DNA of 41,233 nt from an uncultured Clostridium sp. (GTDB taxonomy: Bacteria > Bacillota > Clostridia > Lachnospirales > Lachnospiraceae), in the NCBI GenBank assembly GCA_900543885.1, contig UQTA01000023.1, positions 1 through 41,233 of the forward strand, written 5' to 3'. The translations under genes and the position numbers were made by a program. This document shows, piece after piece, positions 6,652-15,051 of the stretch; positions within the stretch are counted from its first letter, which is position 1, and each line of letters opens with the position of its first letter. The notes below the pieces were generated by a model. It searched no databases, had not been told where the DNA came from, and saw only the letters and a list, made by a program, of their open reading frames with translations.

Positions 6652-8730
6652 TTAACCATGTGGTACCGGTGTCTGAGAGTTTATTTCCTCAATAAGCATC
6701 TTCTGGATGTAATCTGTGACATCCCCGGCAGTAAGGTTTCCGCCTGCGGATTCTGGTACTGTTACATTGATCTGTGGTGCCAGTGTTTTCAGTTCGATCC
6801 GGTTCATGTAACGACGTTCTGCCAGATCCCGGTATATCTTAAGATCTTCATCTGACAGTTTAATATCATCAACTTTACCGACCTTTCCTACTTTGCCAAC
6901 ATTGGCAATATCTCCTTTGCCTATACCATCACCTAACTGAAGATCTCCAAAACTGCCTGCCAGATCTCCGATATTTAAACTCAGGTTATCCAGTTTTGCC
7001 CCCAGATTAGCTCCGTAGTTTCCCCACTCTGCGGCGGTAGTTCCTATATCCAGATTCGCCATACGCTTGATCTGGATTGCATTCTCTCCGAAGGTACTAT
7101 CTACCCAGCTTGACATTTTTCCACGGAAACCGCTGACTGCTCCCTGCAGATGAGATCCGGTCAATGCATCAATGGCACCAGCAACGGTCTCAACCATGCT
7201 GAGTATTGCATCCAGAGCATCTGAAAACAGATGGGCTATAGCCGCTACAGGATCATTAAACACATTTGCAAAAAACTCGGCAAAGGATGCGATCGCATTC
7301 CACAGCGTAGCAAATACATTATATCCAACTGCATAGATCATGCCGAACACCTGACCGACCCATCCACCAACTTCCTGCATACCGACACCGAACTGCTGTG
7401 CTGCAATCAATGCTCCAGCAAATAATGCTGCCATTAAAAGAACCGGCCAATTGGCCGCCGCCCACGCTGCAGCATGTGTTCCTGCGGCTGCTGCACTTGC
7501 AAGCGCCGTTTGTATTGCCTGGGCTTTTACAAATAAAAAAACAGCCCCAACAGCTGTCAGCATCGGAATGATCATATCCATATTATCAGCTACGAATAAA
7601 GCACCCTGACCAATTGCCGCAAGCGCATCTGTTCCGACCTGGGTCAAAGCAGCAAATAAAGAAATGGTCTCTCCTAATATCTCCTGACCTTTATCCGTCT
7701 GGATAAAATCATTCCAGGCCTGGGCCATTTCTTTGGCACTATGCTGCACAATATTTTTCCCTTGCGTCATTGCATCGGATAAGGTCATAGGCATGCTTGC
7801 AAATTTTTCATTCGTTTCATCTGCCATATTTAAGAGTGAATTTTTTACTACCTGGGCTGTAACTTTTCCGTCTTCTGCATACTGCTTGATTGATCCGGAA
7901 GCCCAACCCATGCTTTCTTCAATGGTTCTGGCAATTCCCGGAGCCGCTGCAAGGATAGAGTTTAAAGCCTGACAACGAAGAACACCAGCTGCCATTGCCT
8001 GGGTAAGCTGGATCATGGCATTGCTCTGCTCCTGGGCTGATGCACCGCCGATTTTAAACTGTTTATTGACCTGTTCTGTAAATGCGATCAGTTCTTCATT
8101 GGAAGAAAACGCATTCTTGGCATTTAAGCCCATTTTACCCACTGCATCTGCAGTATCAGAATACGCAGCTCTGGAACGCAGTGCGGACTGATAGATCAGG
8201 TCATTTAGCTGTGCCACGGAATGTGTTTCATCCTTCATCAGGTTTAACCTGGCATTGATCTGGGCCTGACTGTCTGATAATCCAAGAAAGCCTTTTACAA
8301 GAGAAGTTACTCCGGCTGTTGCCGCAATATTCCTCATTGTCTTTAAAAGATTATTGGCATGTCCGTCTGTCTCCTGCGTTTTTCTTCCCAGCTGTTCCTG
8401 GTTTTTAATAGTTTCAACCAATGCGGCATTGCTCTCTTTGATTGCCTTGGTCATCTGATCAAAACCAGACACATTTACATAATTAGAAGCTTTGCCAATT
8501 GCCTGTAAAGCTTCTCCCTGTGCCTTGATCTGACCGTTTATATCCTGGAGTTTCTGCTCTAAGGCATTAAATCCAGTTGCAGCGATGTAATTGGAAGATT
8601 TTCCCATCATTTCGATGGTACTGCTTACCTTTGAAGTTTCCCTTACTGCCGACTCTCCCAAATTAAGGAAACGGGTAAACGCAGCAGTAAAACTGTCTGT
8701 TAAAATAAGATTTTCCTGTATCTGTCCCAC
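6652..8730 (-). CDS. Tail tape measure protein
   Basis: 692 residues with a GTG start at 8730 and an AGGAGG site upstream, directly after the frameshifted chaperone. A helical N-terminal half (about 10-320) contains the tape-measure domain typical of phage minor tail proteins (QLTQAMAAGVLRCQALNSIL). A hydrophobic stretch at about 385-450 (VGALFVADNMDMIIPML and the alanine-rich run after it) fits the membrane-active part. A short glycine/lysine repeat with KVGKVGKV occurs near 620. The protein measures tail length during assembly and may help DNA entry. It is short, suggesting a short tail. Confidence 0.87.
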   Translation of the reverse strand: MGQIQENLILTDSFTAAFTRFLNLGESAVRETSKVSSTIEMMGKSSNYIAATGFNALEQKLQDINGQIKAQGEALQAIGKASNYVNVSGFDQMTKAIKESNAALVETIKNQEQLGRKTQETDGHANNLLKTMRNIAATAGVTSLVKGFLGLSDSQAQINARLNLMKDETHSVAQLNDLIYQSALRSRAAYSDTADAVGKMGLNAKNAFSSNEELIAFTEQVNKQFKIGGASAQEQSNAMIQLTQAMAAGVLRCQALNSILAAAPGIARTIEESMGWASGSIKQYAEDGKVTAQVVKNSLLNMADETNEKFASMPMTLSDAMTQGKNIVQHSAKEMAQAWNDFIQTDKGQEILGETISLFAALTQVGTDALAAIGQGALFVADNMDMIIPMLTAVGAVFLFVKAQAIQTALASAAAAGTHAAAWAAANWPVLLMAALFAGALIAAQQFGVGMQEVGGWVGQVFGMIYAVGYNVFATLWNAIASFAEFFANVFNDPVAAIAHLFSDALDAILSMVETVAGAIDALTGSHLQGAVSGFRGKMSSWVDSTFGENAIQIKRMANLDIGTTAAEWGNYGANLGAKLDNLSLNIGDLAGSFGDLQLGDGIGKGDIANVGKVGKVGKVDDIKLSDEDLKIYRDLAERRYMNRIELKTLAPQINVTVPESAGGNLTAGDVTDYIQKMLIEEINSQTPVPHG

Positions 8731-8742
8731 TTACCCGCCTCC

Positions 8743-8898
8743 TTACTTATCTTTGACTTCTTTAGAAAGCCGTTCCATCATGGCTGCCATTAAAAGCTTT
8801 TCTCTTTGAGACCGTTTTTCAAAATCTTCCGGGAAGATTCCAAGAGAGACAAAAGCAAAATAAGACGCCTCTGTCTCCCAGTCTCCTCCCTCTAAGAG
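8743..8898 (-). CDS. Frameshift extension of the tail assembly chaperone (-1 frame)
   Basis: This frame has no start of its own. It continues the XkdN-like gene after a -1 slip on A AAA AAC (8898-8904): CTC TTA GAG then GGDWETEASYFAFVSLG and a stop at 8745-8743, adding 51 residues. The two-product chaperone arrangement (gpG/gpGT in lambda, XkdN and its fusion in PBSX-like phages) is well known immediately upstream of the tape-measure gene, and the position fits exactly. The fused product would recruit tail-tube subunits to the tape measure. Confidence 0.8.
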   Translation of the reverse strand, partial: LLEGGDWETEASYFAFVSLGIFPEDFEKRSQREKLLMAAMMERLSKEVKDK

Positions 8899-9284
8899 TT
8901 TTTTGCCATCTTTAAGACATTCTGGGCCGCTTTAATATCGTTGATCTCTGAGATTGCATCCTGAATGATCTGTTTTTCACCAACTGAAAACATAATGCTT
9001 GGAACATCTGCCGGATCCATTACACCATAAAAAGTACATAACTCTGTATCTTTCAGGTTTGGTTCTACCAGACACATCGCGATCAGCTGGTTTCCATAGG
9101 TTATAGCATCAAGATTGCCTTTTTCATCTGAGTATCTGCGCACCAGGATCTCATTCTCCTTAGGAGAAATGGACTTTACCACAAAAGGCAGTGGCTTTCC
9201 TTCCTCATCCTTAAAATTTTCCAGATACACGGTCTTGGTCTTTCCTGCCGGCGCCGGCCTTAAATAAGCTCCTAATTTTCCCAT
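8892..9284 (-). CDS. Tail assembly chaperone, XkdN-like
   Basis: 130 residues, similar to PBSX XkdN: GKLGAYLRPAPAGKTKTVYL then a compact alpha-helical body with FKDEEGKPLPFVVKSISPKE and a C-terminal helix ending in MAKNS. It starts 16 bases after the tube gene with CAGGAGGA upstream. This is the zero-frame product; a slippery site near its end directs some ribosomes into a 51-residue extension. It does not stay in the mature tail. Confidence 0.85.
   Translation of the reverse strand: MGKLGAYLRPAPAGKTKTVYLENFKDEEGKPLPFVVKSISPKENEILVRRYSDEKGNLDAITYGNQLIAMCLVEPNLKDTELCTFYGVMDPADVPSIMFSVGEKQIIQDAISEINDIKAAQNVLKMAKNS
8898..8904 (-). promoter_or_regulatory. Programmed -1 frameshift slippery site A AAA AAC
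   Basis: The canonical heptamer is in the correct phase (gcA AAA AAC), two codons before the zero-frame TAG stop at 8894-8892. It opens onto a 52-codon -1 frame. Confidence 0.8.
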
Positions 9285-9300
9285 TCTTTCTGTCCTCCTG

Positions 9301-9783
9301 TTATTTGCCTAACTGAGAAGGCTGATCGTTAAACCATTTCAGTACTTCAAAGTCATTAAATGTAAATGAAATATCTTCCTGTAAACTCTCTGCTGAGTCA
9401 TCCAGGCGGATGATCGGTATCTTTGTAAGAAGCACATTATAAACCCCTATGGTCTGCGCTCCCATGGAAGAAGACGGATCATCATTGGTGATCTGAAACT
9501 TGATCGTTGGAAAACGGCCAGTCTTCTTATACTCCGTCAAAATCTTTAAAAATGCCGGAGTACCATAATAAACCGTTGCTGTTCCCGAGTACTTCACTCC
9601 CTTTGGTTTATTCTGTGTTACAAGAGCGCCGCAGACTTTAAATTCACCTGTCTCAATCTCTGCATCTGACTCAAACTTCTTTAAACCAAACAGCAGGACA
9701 TTTTCCCCATCTACCTCCATAAACGCTGTTCCGGCTGTACCACGAAGAGAATCCTGGGCTAATAAATAACCTTCATTTTTCAC
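9301..9783 (-). CDS. Tail tube protein (XkdM-like)
   Basis: 160 residues of the phage tail-tube family (XkdM type): the LLAQDSLRGTAGTAFMEVDG N-terminus, the central TATVYYGTPAFLKILTEY segment and the C-terminal LQEDISFTFNDFEVLKWF stretch match the fold of inner tube proteins. It lies directly after the sheath gene with a 13-base gap and an AGGAGG site. It forms the inner tube through which DNA passes. Confidence 0.88.
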   Translation of the reverse strand: MKNEGYLLAQDSLRGTAGTAFMEVDGENVLLFGLKKFESDAEIETGEFKVCGALVTQNKPKGVKYSGTATVYYGTPAFLKILTEYKKTGRFPTIKFQITNDDPSSSMGAQTIGVYNVLLTKIPIIRLDDSAESLQEDISFTFNDFEVLKWFNDQPSQLGK

Positions 9784-9796
9784 GCTTTACACCTCC

Positions 9797-11155
9797 TTAT
9801 TCAGCGCTTGTATCGGCAGATACCGTTACAGTCATATAGATCTTTTCTACACTGTCAACCGGCTGGATTGCTGCATTTACAACGACTGCATCAACATCCG
9901 TTCCTGCAGATACCTGGATATCATCCGCTTCAAAATTCTGAATGCCGCCATTGGCCTGCATCTCATTCAGATAGCCAACGATCCAGCCTTTCAACAGATT
10001 TCTGCCGTCCTCGTTGTTATTGATTTTTCCAATGTAATACAGAGAAAACTGCTTATACACGTCATTGCAGAACTGGTTTAAAACACGCATCACACGATTC
10101 TTGGAAAAGTATTTCTGCTTATCCACAGTAATGCTGGTAAAAGTGTTGATATCTGTGCATATCTTAACGGTATCAAAAGAGTCAATGAACACGATCTTGC
10201 CTGCTTTAATAGCTGTCTCGATCTCCGCATCGGAAAGCTTTGGTGCTGCACTGACTGCCCCCAGATACCTGGAATAAGTAAGAGACTGGTTATAAGAGGC
10301 ACCTGCTTCTGCACCGCCTAACCACCAGGTTGCCTGCTGTGGGCTGAGAACAGTCCCGTCAGACAGCTTTACTCCATTCCCGCAGGAAATGACCCATTCA
10401 CTGTCGCAGCTTTCCGCTCCTGCCATAACTGCCTGGCATTTATGACCTACCTTTTCGGAAATACGTTTCACAAAAGAGGCATAGGCCTGTACAATGGTCT
10501 GCTCCGTACCGTCATAAACCACGATATCAAAATCATACTTTTCCAGCTGGGAAAGAAATTCCGCATGATCTGCATTTGTGATCGTTGGATCTTTTCCACC
10601 TGTAAGCGCTGTTCCTGCCGTTTCAGTAATGTCCTCTGCACTGCTGGAGAATGTTACCCAGTTATTAGCTGACAGTTCCGATGCCTTCGATACCACCTGT
10701 TCATCTCTGACTTTTCCGTCCACTACCGTAGAAACGGTATAGGTTCCTTCCATATCCGGCTCTTCCTGGATAACAACCGTGATATCATTTCCACGCACTC
10801 CTTCATAAAGAGCTGTTGCTGTCACCGTCCCCACAGTTGCTGCAGCTTTTGCACCGCCTGTTCCCTTGAGCCTGTATAACAGGATCTTGATCGGCCCCGG
10901 TGTTGTATTGCTTCCCTTCATCATCTCCTGAAGGAATAATGCCTTTTCATGCATTACATCATAACCGATATAAGGCATTAACTCCTCTCCGGGAATGATT
11001 GTCTGCATTTCGCCGCCAGGTCCCCATGAAAGGGCTTCTGCAATTGCAACGGTCCCTTTCTCTCCAATCTGTGCCGCAAGGTTCCCTTTCGACTTTGTAT
11101 TGATATAAACACCTGGCTGGACTTTATTCTGGCCTGTCCATGTTCCACCTGCCAT
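9797..11155 (-). CDS. Tail sheath protein
   Basis: 452 residues of the contractile tail sheath family. It starts AGGTWTGQNKVQPGVYINTK, the typical opening with the PGVYIN motif, and has the conserved central VFIDSFDTVKICTDINTFTS region and the C-terminal assembly domain (NDVYKQFSLYYIGKINNNED). This protein defines the phage as contractile-tailed. AGGAGG-type site upstream; tube gene downstream. Confidence 0.93.
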   Translation of the reverse strand: MAGGTWTGQNKVQPGVYINTKSKGNLAAQIGEKGTVAIAEALSWGPGGEMQTIIPGEELMPYIGYDVMHEKALFLQEMMKGSNTTPGPIKILLYRLKGTGGAKAAATVGTVTATALYEGVRGNDITVVIQEEPDMEGTYTVSTVVDGKVRDEQVVSKASELSANNWVTFSSSAEDITETAGTALTGGKDPTITNADHAEFLSQLEKYDFDIVVYDGTEQTIVQAYASFVKRISEKVGHKCQAVMAGAESCDSEWVISCGNGVKLSDGTVLSPQQATWWLGGAEAGASYNQSLTYSRYLGAVSAAPKLSDAEIETAIKAGKIVFIDSFDTVKICTDINTFTSITVDKQKYFSKNRVMRVLNQFCNDVYKQFSLYYIGKINNNEDGRNLLKGWIVGYLNEMQANGGIQNFEADDIQVSAGTDVDAVVVNAAIQPVDSVEKIYMTVTVSADTSAE

Positions 11156-11156
11156 A

Positions 11157-11312
11157 TCATCTGCCTCCTTTCAATGCTTTTTCCAAAGCTTTGATTGCTC
11201 CGGAAATAGTGTATTCCGACTCTGTCAGGATCACCTTTGCAAAATCAGGCTGGTATCCTGACAAATGCCTGCTTTTTAAAAGCTTCTCTGTACTATACTT
11301 CTTCTCAGACAT
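11157..11312 (-). CDS. Small phage protein between tail terminator and sheath
   Basis: 51 residues from ATG 11312, which lies just after the TAA of the preceding gene, so the pair is probably translationally coupled. The frame could be extended upstream but that part is antisense-like and lacks a site. The sequence (MSEKKYSTEKLLKSRHLSGY then a helical body) is seen upstream of sheath genes in PBSX-like phages. No function is known to me. Confidence 0.7.
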   Translation of the reverse strand: MSEKKYSTEKLLKSRHLSGYQPDFAKVILTESEYTISGAIKALEKALKGGR

Positions 11313-11313
11313 T

Positions 11314-11772
11314 TTACCTGTCTTCTTTGATTCCAATGTCATTTTCCTCCATATCAGACATGAGATTTTCTTTCGCCTGCAGCGCCACTCTCTGACGTAT
11401 ATGAAACTGGTAATGCAGCTCTTCATCTTCAATGTTCCACTGCCGTTCACTGGTAGGAAGAAGTGTGCGAAGATCACTATTATCTGCATACCAGAATGTA
11501 TCCAGGGTCAGATCTAAGAACTCTGCAATCTCCTGGATCTTCTGGTTCCCATTTACAAGGTTCCTCTGCTGCACAAATACGATATCCACTCCCAGATCAC
11601 GGTAGTAGCGGTTTCCTGCATGCTCTTCTGTAGTCGAAGGCATAAAGAAAATAAAAAAGCAAGGAAATTTCGTCCCCTGCTGGTTTGGGCTGTCATAAAC
11701 AGGATAATCCGAGTATTGCTTCGTGAGCAATGCTGCCAGACTGTTTATCACATTCTGTAATGAAAAGATCAT
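11314..11772 (-). CDS. Tail terminator-like protein
   Basis: 152 residues resembling the phage tail terminator family of Firmicutes contractile phages, with an N-terminal helix (MIFSLQNVINSLAALL) and then strands with FPCFFIFFMPSTTEEHAGNR and RNLVNGNQKIQEIAEFLDL. It overlaps the end of the gp10-like gene by 4 bases (ATGA). It is expected to cap the tail at the head end. Assignment rests on order and weak motif resemblance. Confidence 0.7.
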   Translation of the reverse strand: MIFSLQNVINSLAALLTKQYSDYPVYDSPNQQGTKFPCFFIFFMPSTTEEHAGNRYYRDLGVDIVFVQQRNLVNGNQKIQEIAEFLDLTLDTFWYADNSDLRTLLPTSERQWNIEDEELHYQFHIRQRVALQAKENLMSDMEENDIGIKEDR

Positions 11773-12266
11773 CTAAATGCCTCCTTTACCCGTTTATCCA
11801 GTTCTGTTCTGACCACTGATCTGTACTTTTTGATTGCAGCTTCTTTCATGTACTTGCCTTTCACGTAAGATGTCTTTGTACCTACAACTAAGCCACCAGA
11901 CCCATCCGGACTGCGTTCCAGGAGATTACCATTGATGATAAGTCCAGGAACAAAGTGTTTATCCACCCTGTGTCCGTCATTTACATAAGAAGCATACTGC
12001 ATATTATTATTAAGCTCTGTCTTTACACTTTCACCCATTACAACCGGCTTCGTTATGCTGTCTGTTCCCCAGTGCTGCGCCATTTGACCGCTGCGTATAT
12101 TAGTACCCGCCAAAGTACCATCATTAGGCGGTGTCTTCTCAGTTGCGATACGTACTGCCTCAATCGTGGCACCTTCCGCTACCTCTGCCAGGATCTTAGG
12201 CATATCCTGACCGGCCCGCCTTAACTCATCCAAACGCTTTCGTATCTGACTTCCAAAGCTTGACAT
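11769..12266 (-). CDS. HK97 gp10-like tail completion protein
   Basis: 165 residues. N-terminal helices with IRKRLDELRRAGQDMPKILA, then a strand-rich part with TEKTPPNDGTLAGTNIRSGQMAQHWG and NNNMQYASYVNDGHRVDKHF. This NDGHRV-like stretch is typical of the HK97 gp10/tail completion family. It sits between the head-closure-like gene and the terminator-like gene, which is the usual place for a neck component. Confidence 0.78.
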   Translation of the reverse strand: MSSFGSQIRKRLDELRRAGQDMPKILAEVAEGATIEAVRIATEKTPPNDGTLAGTNIRSGQMAQHWGTDSITKPVVMGESVKTELNNNMQYASYVNDGHRVDKHFVPGLIINGNLLERSPDGSGGLVVGTKTSYVKGKYMKEAAIKKYRSVVRTELDKRVKEAFR

Positions 12267-12273
12267 GCCGGCA

Positions 12274-12681
12274 TCACTCCTTTAAATCAATGATGTTATC
12301 CCTAAGAAGTGTTACTTCTTTATGTTCCAGGCCGGTAAGCGCTCCGCCAACCGGATCATAATATGACTGGGGAGGACCGGCGAAATAACGCTCTGAACGA
12401 TCATTTCTGCCGATATTTCCACCCCGGATCACCTGCAGTTCATCTCCCGCCTGTATATCCACTTCCAGGTCACAGGAAAGCTTATCTTCCCCGCGTGTCC
12501 TGGCAGCGTTATCTGTCATATTCGGGATTCCTGTTCCGGTATGGTATACACGGCATGGAATTTCAGAACCAACTTTCTTTCGTTCTTGTCTTGTAATGCT
12601 TCCGTCTTTTACTGCAATAACACGGTACACGTCCATTGTATCTGTATACCAGTCAGCAAATAATGGATTATCAAATAACAT
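12274..12681 (-). CDS. Head closure / head-tail connector protein
   Basis: 135 residues from ATG 12681 with GGGAGG upstream; a longer frame opens inside the previous gene without a site. Sequence MLFDNPLFADWYTDTMDVYR is followed by a strand-rich domain (KLSCDLEVDIQAGDELQVIR) and a C-terminal helix. It resembles small head-closure proteins of Firmicutes contractile phages (gp16-like). The start overlaps the stop of the DUF4054 gene. Confidence 0.7.
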   Translation of the reverse strand: MLFDNPLFADWYTDTMDVYRVIAVKDGSITRQERKKVGSEIPCRVYHTGTGIPNMTDNAARTRGEDKLSCDLEVDIQAGDELQVIRGGNIGRNDRSERYFAGPPQSYYDPVGGALTGLEHKEVTLLRDNIIDLKE

Positions 12682-13216
12682 ACATACCTCCCATTCCAAC
12701 CTGACGGGCCAGTGTGGCAAGCTGCTGTCCATACTGTGTTGCGTTCCAGCTGCCCCACTTTTCCGTTCCAATCGTTACCGCCGAATTATCATAGCTGACC
12801 GTTGTATCACCCATTGTGGCCGACTTGATAACACCTGCAGGCTGCGCTTTGGCAGCTGCCTGGGATGGACCGGAAGATCCCTGGGAATATGTTTTTAAAT
12901 ACATAGCTGCAAAATGGGCCAGGTAAAGCCCGGCGGCATATCGCCACATACTTCCCCATCGGGAAGGAAGTACGCTGTCATTTACCTGATCCAGGAACAT
13001 ATTTAAAATTCCATCCGGAAGAAGGTTCTGAACCTCTAGTTCTTCCCCTTCTTCTGTAGTTACTTTCCTGGTAAACTGCGGAAAATCTTCCTGAAACATT
13101 GCTTCCGTATAAGATCCCCGTTCACCCGTCTGAGGAACATTGGCTGCAAGTGCTTTTGCTGCCTGGAATTTTCCTGCCATTGGATTTGTACTGCCATAAG
13201 GCCACATGCTCATCAC
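12671..13216 (-). CDS. DUF4054 head-tail adaptor
   Basis: 181 residues of the DUF4054 family, thought to be a connector of the gp6/gp15 type that fits under the portal. The FPQFTRKV region at about 48-60, the ILNMFLDQVNDSVLPSRWG segment and the YAAGLYLAHFAAMYL helix with downstream Gly/Ala linker are typical. It overlaps the 89-residue gene by 4 bases. It precedes the head-closure gene, as in PBSX-like heads. Confidence 0.8.
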   Translation of the reverse strand: MMSMWPYGSTNPMAGKFQAAKALAANVPQTGERGSYTEAMFQEDFPQFTRKVTTEEGEELEVQNLLPDGILNMFLDQVNDSVLPSRWGSMWRYAAGLYLAHFAAMYLKTYSQGSSGPSQAAAKAQPAGVIKSATMGDTTVSYDNSAVTIGTEKWGSWNATQYGQQLATLARQVGMGGMYVI

Positions 13217-13482
13217 TCTTTTCTGGTACGCTTTGCAGGTTTCTCCGCATCCGGACGGATATCATTTTCCACAGCCAACTCTTCTGCAGTTTCGTCCGCC
13301 TCAATAAGCTCTTTGTCCTTCTTGCCTTCCGGTACAGCAATAGTTCCGCCCTTAATCGCTCTCTGGACCAGATCACTCTCTGCCACGTCCTGTGGGATCT
13401 CCCCGATAAAATCTTTAGGGATCAGGTAGGCAGAATCATCTGCCCGCCTTACCATGTAGTTTCTCTTTGATACAATAAACAT
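13213..13482 (-). CDS. Small phage head protein of unknown function
   Basis: 89 residues directly downstream of the major capsid gene. The first 55 residues (MFIVSKRNYMVRRADDSAYL then IPKDFIGEIP) look folded; the rest is an acidic/basic low-complexity tail (EEADETAEEL-like, ending KPAKRTRKE). Such a gene commonly sits between capsid and connector in these heads. It may act in decoration or connector assembly but no domain is recognisable. Confidence 0.7.
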   Translation of the reverse strand: MFIVSKRNYMVRRADDSAYLIPKDFIGEIPQDVAESDLVQRAIKGGTIAVPEGKKDKELIEADETAEELAVENDIRPDAEKPAKRTRKE

Positions 13483-13493
13483 GCTCTTCCTCC

Positions 13494-14534
13494 TTAAATA
13501 CCGTCCACATAGATCATGGTCTGATCATAAAATACTTCTACTTCAGACAGGTTTCCTGCATATGCAGTATCATAGCAAAAATCCTGTGTATTGGAACTTG
13601 TCATGGCTCTTGTAAGAGGGGCAAGCTCATCCACAGCAACATAACGTTCCTTATTGCAGTAAACTACCATACGGTCTGCACTGGAATCACCGGCACCTTT
13701 GCACCATTTGGTTGCAGCGATTACCAAGTCTGATCCATTATGCCTGGCAACATTGTTTTCCAGAAGGAAGGTCAGGATCGTCTTTTCTGCAAGCTCTGTT
13801 ACTTTGGTAGTAGCCAGGTAATTATACTGTTCATACGGCATGATGATATGGTTTGGAATTGCATCCAGATCATTTTCAGCCTGAGACCATGCAATAAGGA
13901 TAGCATCATTGATATCCTTTAAGATCTGATCTGGTGTCTTATCCTTAAATTTAGTACTGGCCACTGTAGCGCCGTTAGAAGCTGCATTGGTAATCGTCAC
14001 ATCTGGATTATTAACAAGACCGGTAGTGCCATATCTTGAAAAGCCAACATAAGCATTTTCATCCAGATGCCTATCATAAGCCATACGCAGACCGTCACGG
14101 AGTAGGCTGTCCATATTACGGCCAGTCATGTTTCCTCTCTGCATGTCGATCCACATAACACGGGTCCCTGCAGCTACCATGTGGGCTTTATACAGACCTT
14201 TGGAAAAATCTGCCTGGACCATAGGGATGCCATTAGCGCCGCCGGAATGCATCAATCCGTCACCAGAACCACCGGTAACTCCGTAACCCACCTGCATAGC
14301 AGATACAAATTCATCCCAACCACCGCCTACACGGATTGGGAGATCTCTGGCATAAGTAAAGCTTGTAAGGGGAGTACGGATCATGGTATCACGCTTTTCA
14401 AGTTCAGATGTTAAAAATGCCTGGCCGGAAGCAATACCGGCTGCATCCATAGCATATGTTGCTGCTTTTCCTGCCCCAGCAGATCCACTTACAGATCTTC
14501 CTAAATCAAATGTTCCCATATTCTTATAAGACAT
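13494..14534 (-). CDS. Major capsid protein (DUF2184 family)
   Basis: 346 residues from ATG 14534, which has AGGAGGG at a good distance; an ATG seven codons earlier lies upstream of that site. It resembles DUF2184 capsid proteins: an N-terminal arm, the FSKGLYKAHMVAAGTRVMWI region, the NYLATTKVTELAEKTILTFL E-loop/P-domain-like part and a C-terminal EVEFYDQTMIYVDGI-like end. It follows the structural cement gene and precedes the connector genes. Forms the icosahedral shell. Confidence 0.85.
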   Translation of the reverse strand: MSYKNMGTFDLGRSVSGSAGAGKAATYAMDAAGIASGQAFLTSELEKRDTMIRTPLTSFTYARDLPIRVGGGWDEFVSAMQVGYGVTGGSGDGLMHSGGANGIPMVQADFSKGLYKAHMVAAGTRVMWIDMQRGNMTGRNMDSLLRDGLRMAYDRHLDENAYVGFSRYGTTGLVNNPDVTITNAASNGATVASTKFKDKTPDQILKDINDAILIAWSQAENDLDAIPNHIIMPYEQYNYLATTKVTELAEKTILTFLLENNVARHNGSDLVIAATKWCKGAGDSSADRMVVYCNKERYVAVDELAPLTRAMTSSNTQDFCYDTAYAGNLSEVEVFYDQTMIYVDGI

Positions 14535-14547
14535 ATATTTATCCCTC

Positions 14548-15051
14548 CTATGCATTTAAAATGGTCAGGATACGCATTTCTGCCACTCCATTGGCATCTG
14601 CGCTGCCCTTCCACTGTGCGTTAGTTAATTCCACATTCTTTCCGGTGTCCTCTGCTGCTTCAAAACCACCAACTGCAGCATTCGGATAGGATTCATTCTT
14701 AACAGTTCTTACATAAACCTTTCCGCCCGCAACCGGTGTACCATTCTGGCAGATTACATTAACGCAGCCACGCTTCAGGACTGGGACTGCATCTCCTGTC
14801 CGATAACTTCCTACGTTCTGGTTCATATAATCAAATGCTGATTTTACTTCACGGACTGCCACACCAACAAACTTTGCTGCAGTAGAAGCAGCTTCCCATG
14901 CTTTTACTGCACCAGCTGTTCCTAAAACTACCGGAGCGCCAAAAGCGATCCCTGCTTCACATGGATGTGTATCCACAATCATATCTGCCTGTCTGGAATA
15001 GCTACCTGCATATCCATGAGGCATTGTCTTACCAATTACCTGTCCTTTCAT
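14548..15051 (-). CDS. Structural cement / head decoration protein
   Basis: 167 residues beginning MKGQVIGKTMPHGYAGSYSR, followed by a beta-rich body with CEAGIAFGAPVVLGTAGAV and RTGDAVPVLKRGCVNVICQ. This is the pattern of the head structural cement proteins located directly before DUF2184 capsids. Its start overlaps the stop of the protease/scaffold gene as TAATG. It probably stabilises the shell. Confidence 0.78.
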   Translation of the reverse strand: MKGQVIGKTMPHGYAGSYSRQADMIVDTHPCEAGIAFGAPVVLGTAGAVKAWEAASTAAKFVGVAVREVKSAFDYMNQNVGSYRTGDAVPVLKRGCVNVICQNGTPVAGGKVYVRTVKNESYPNAAVGGFEAAEDTGKNVELTNAQWKGSADANGVAEMRILTILNA

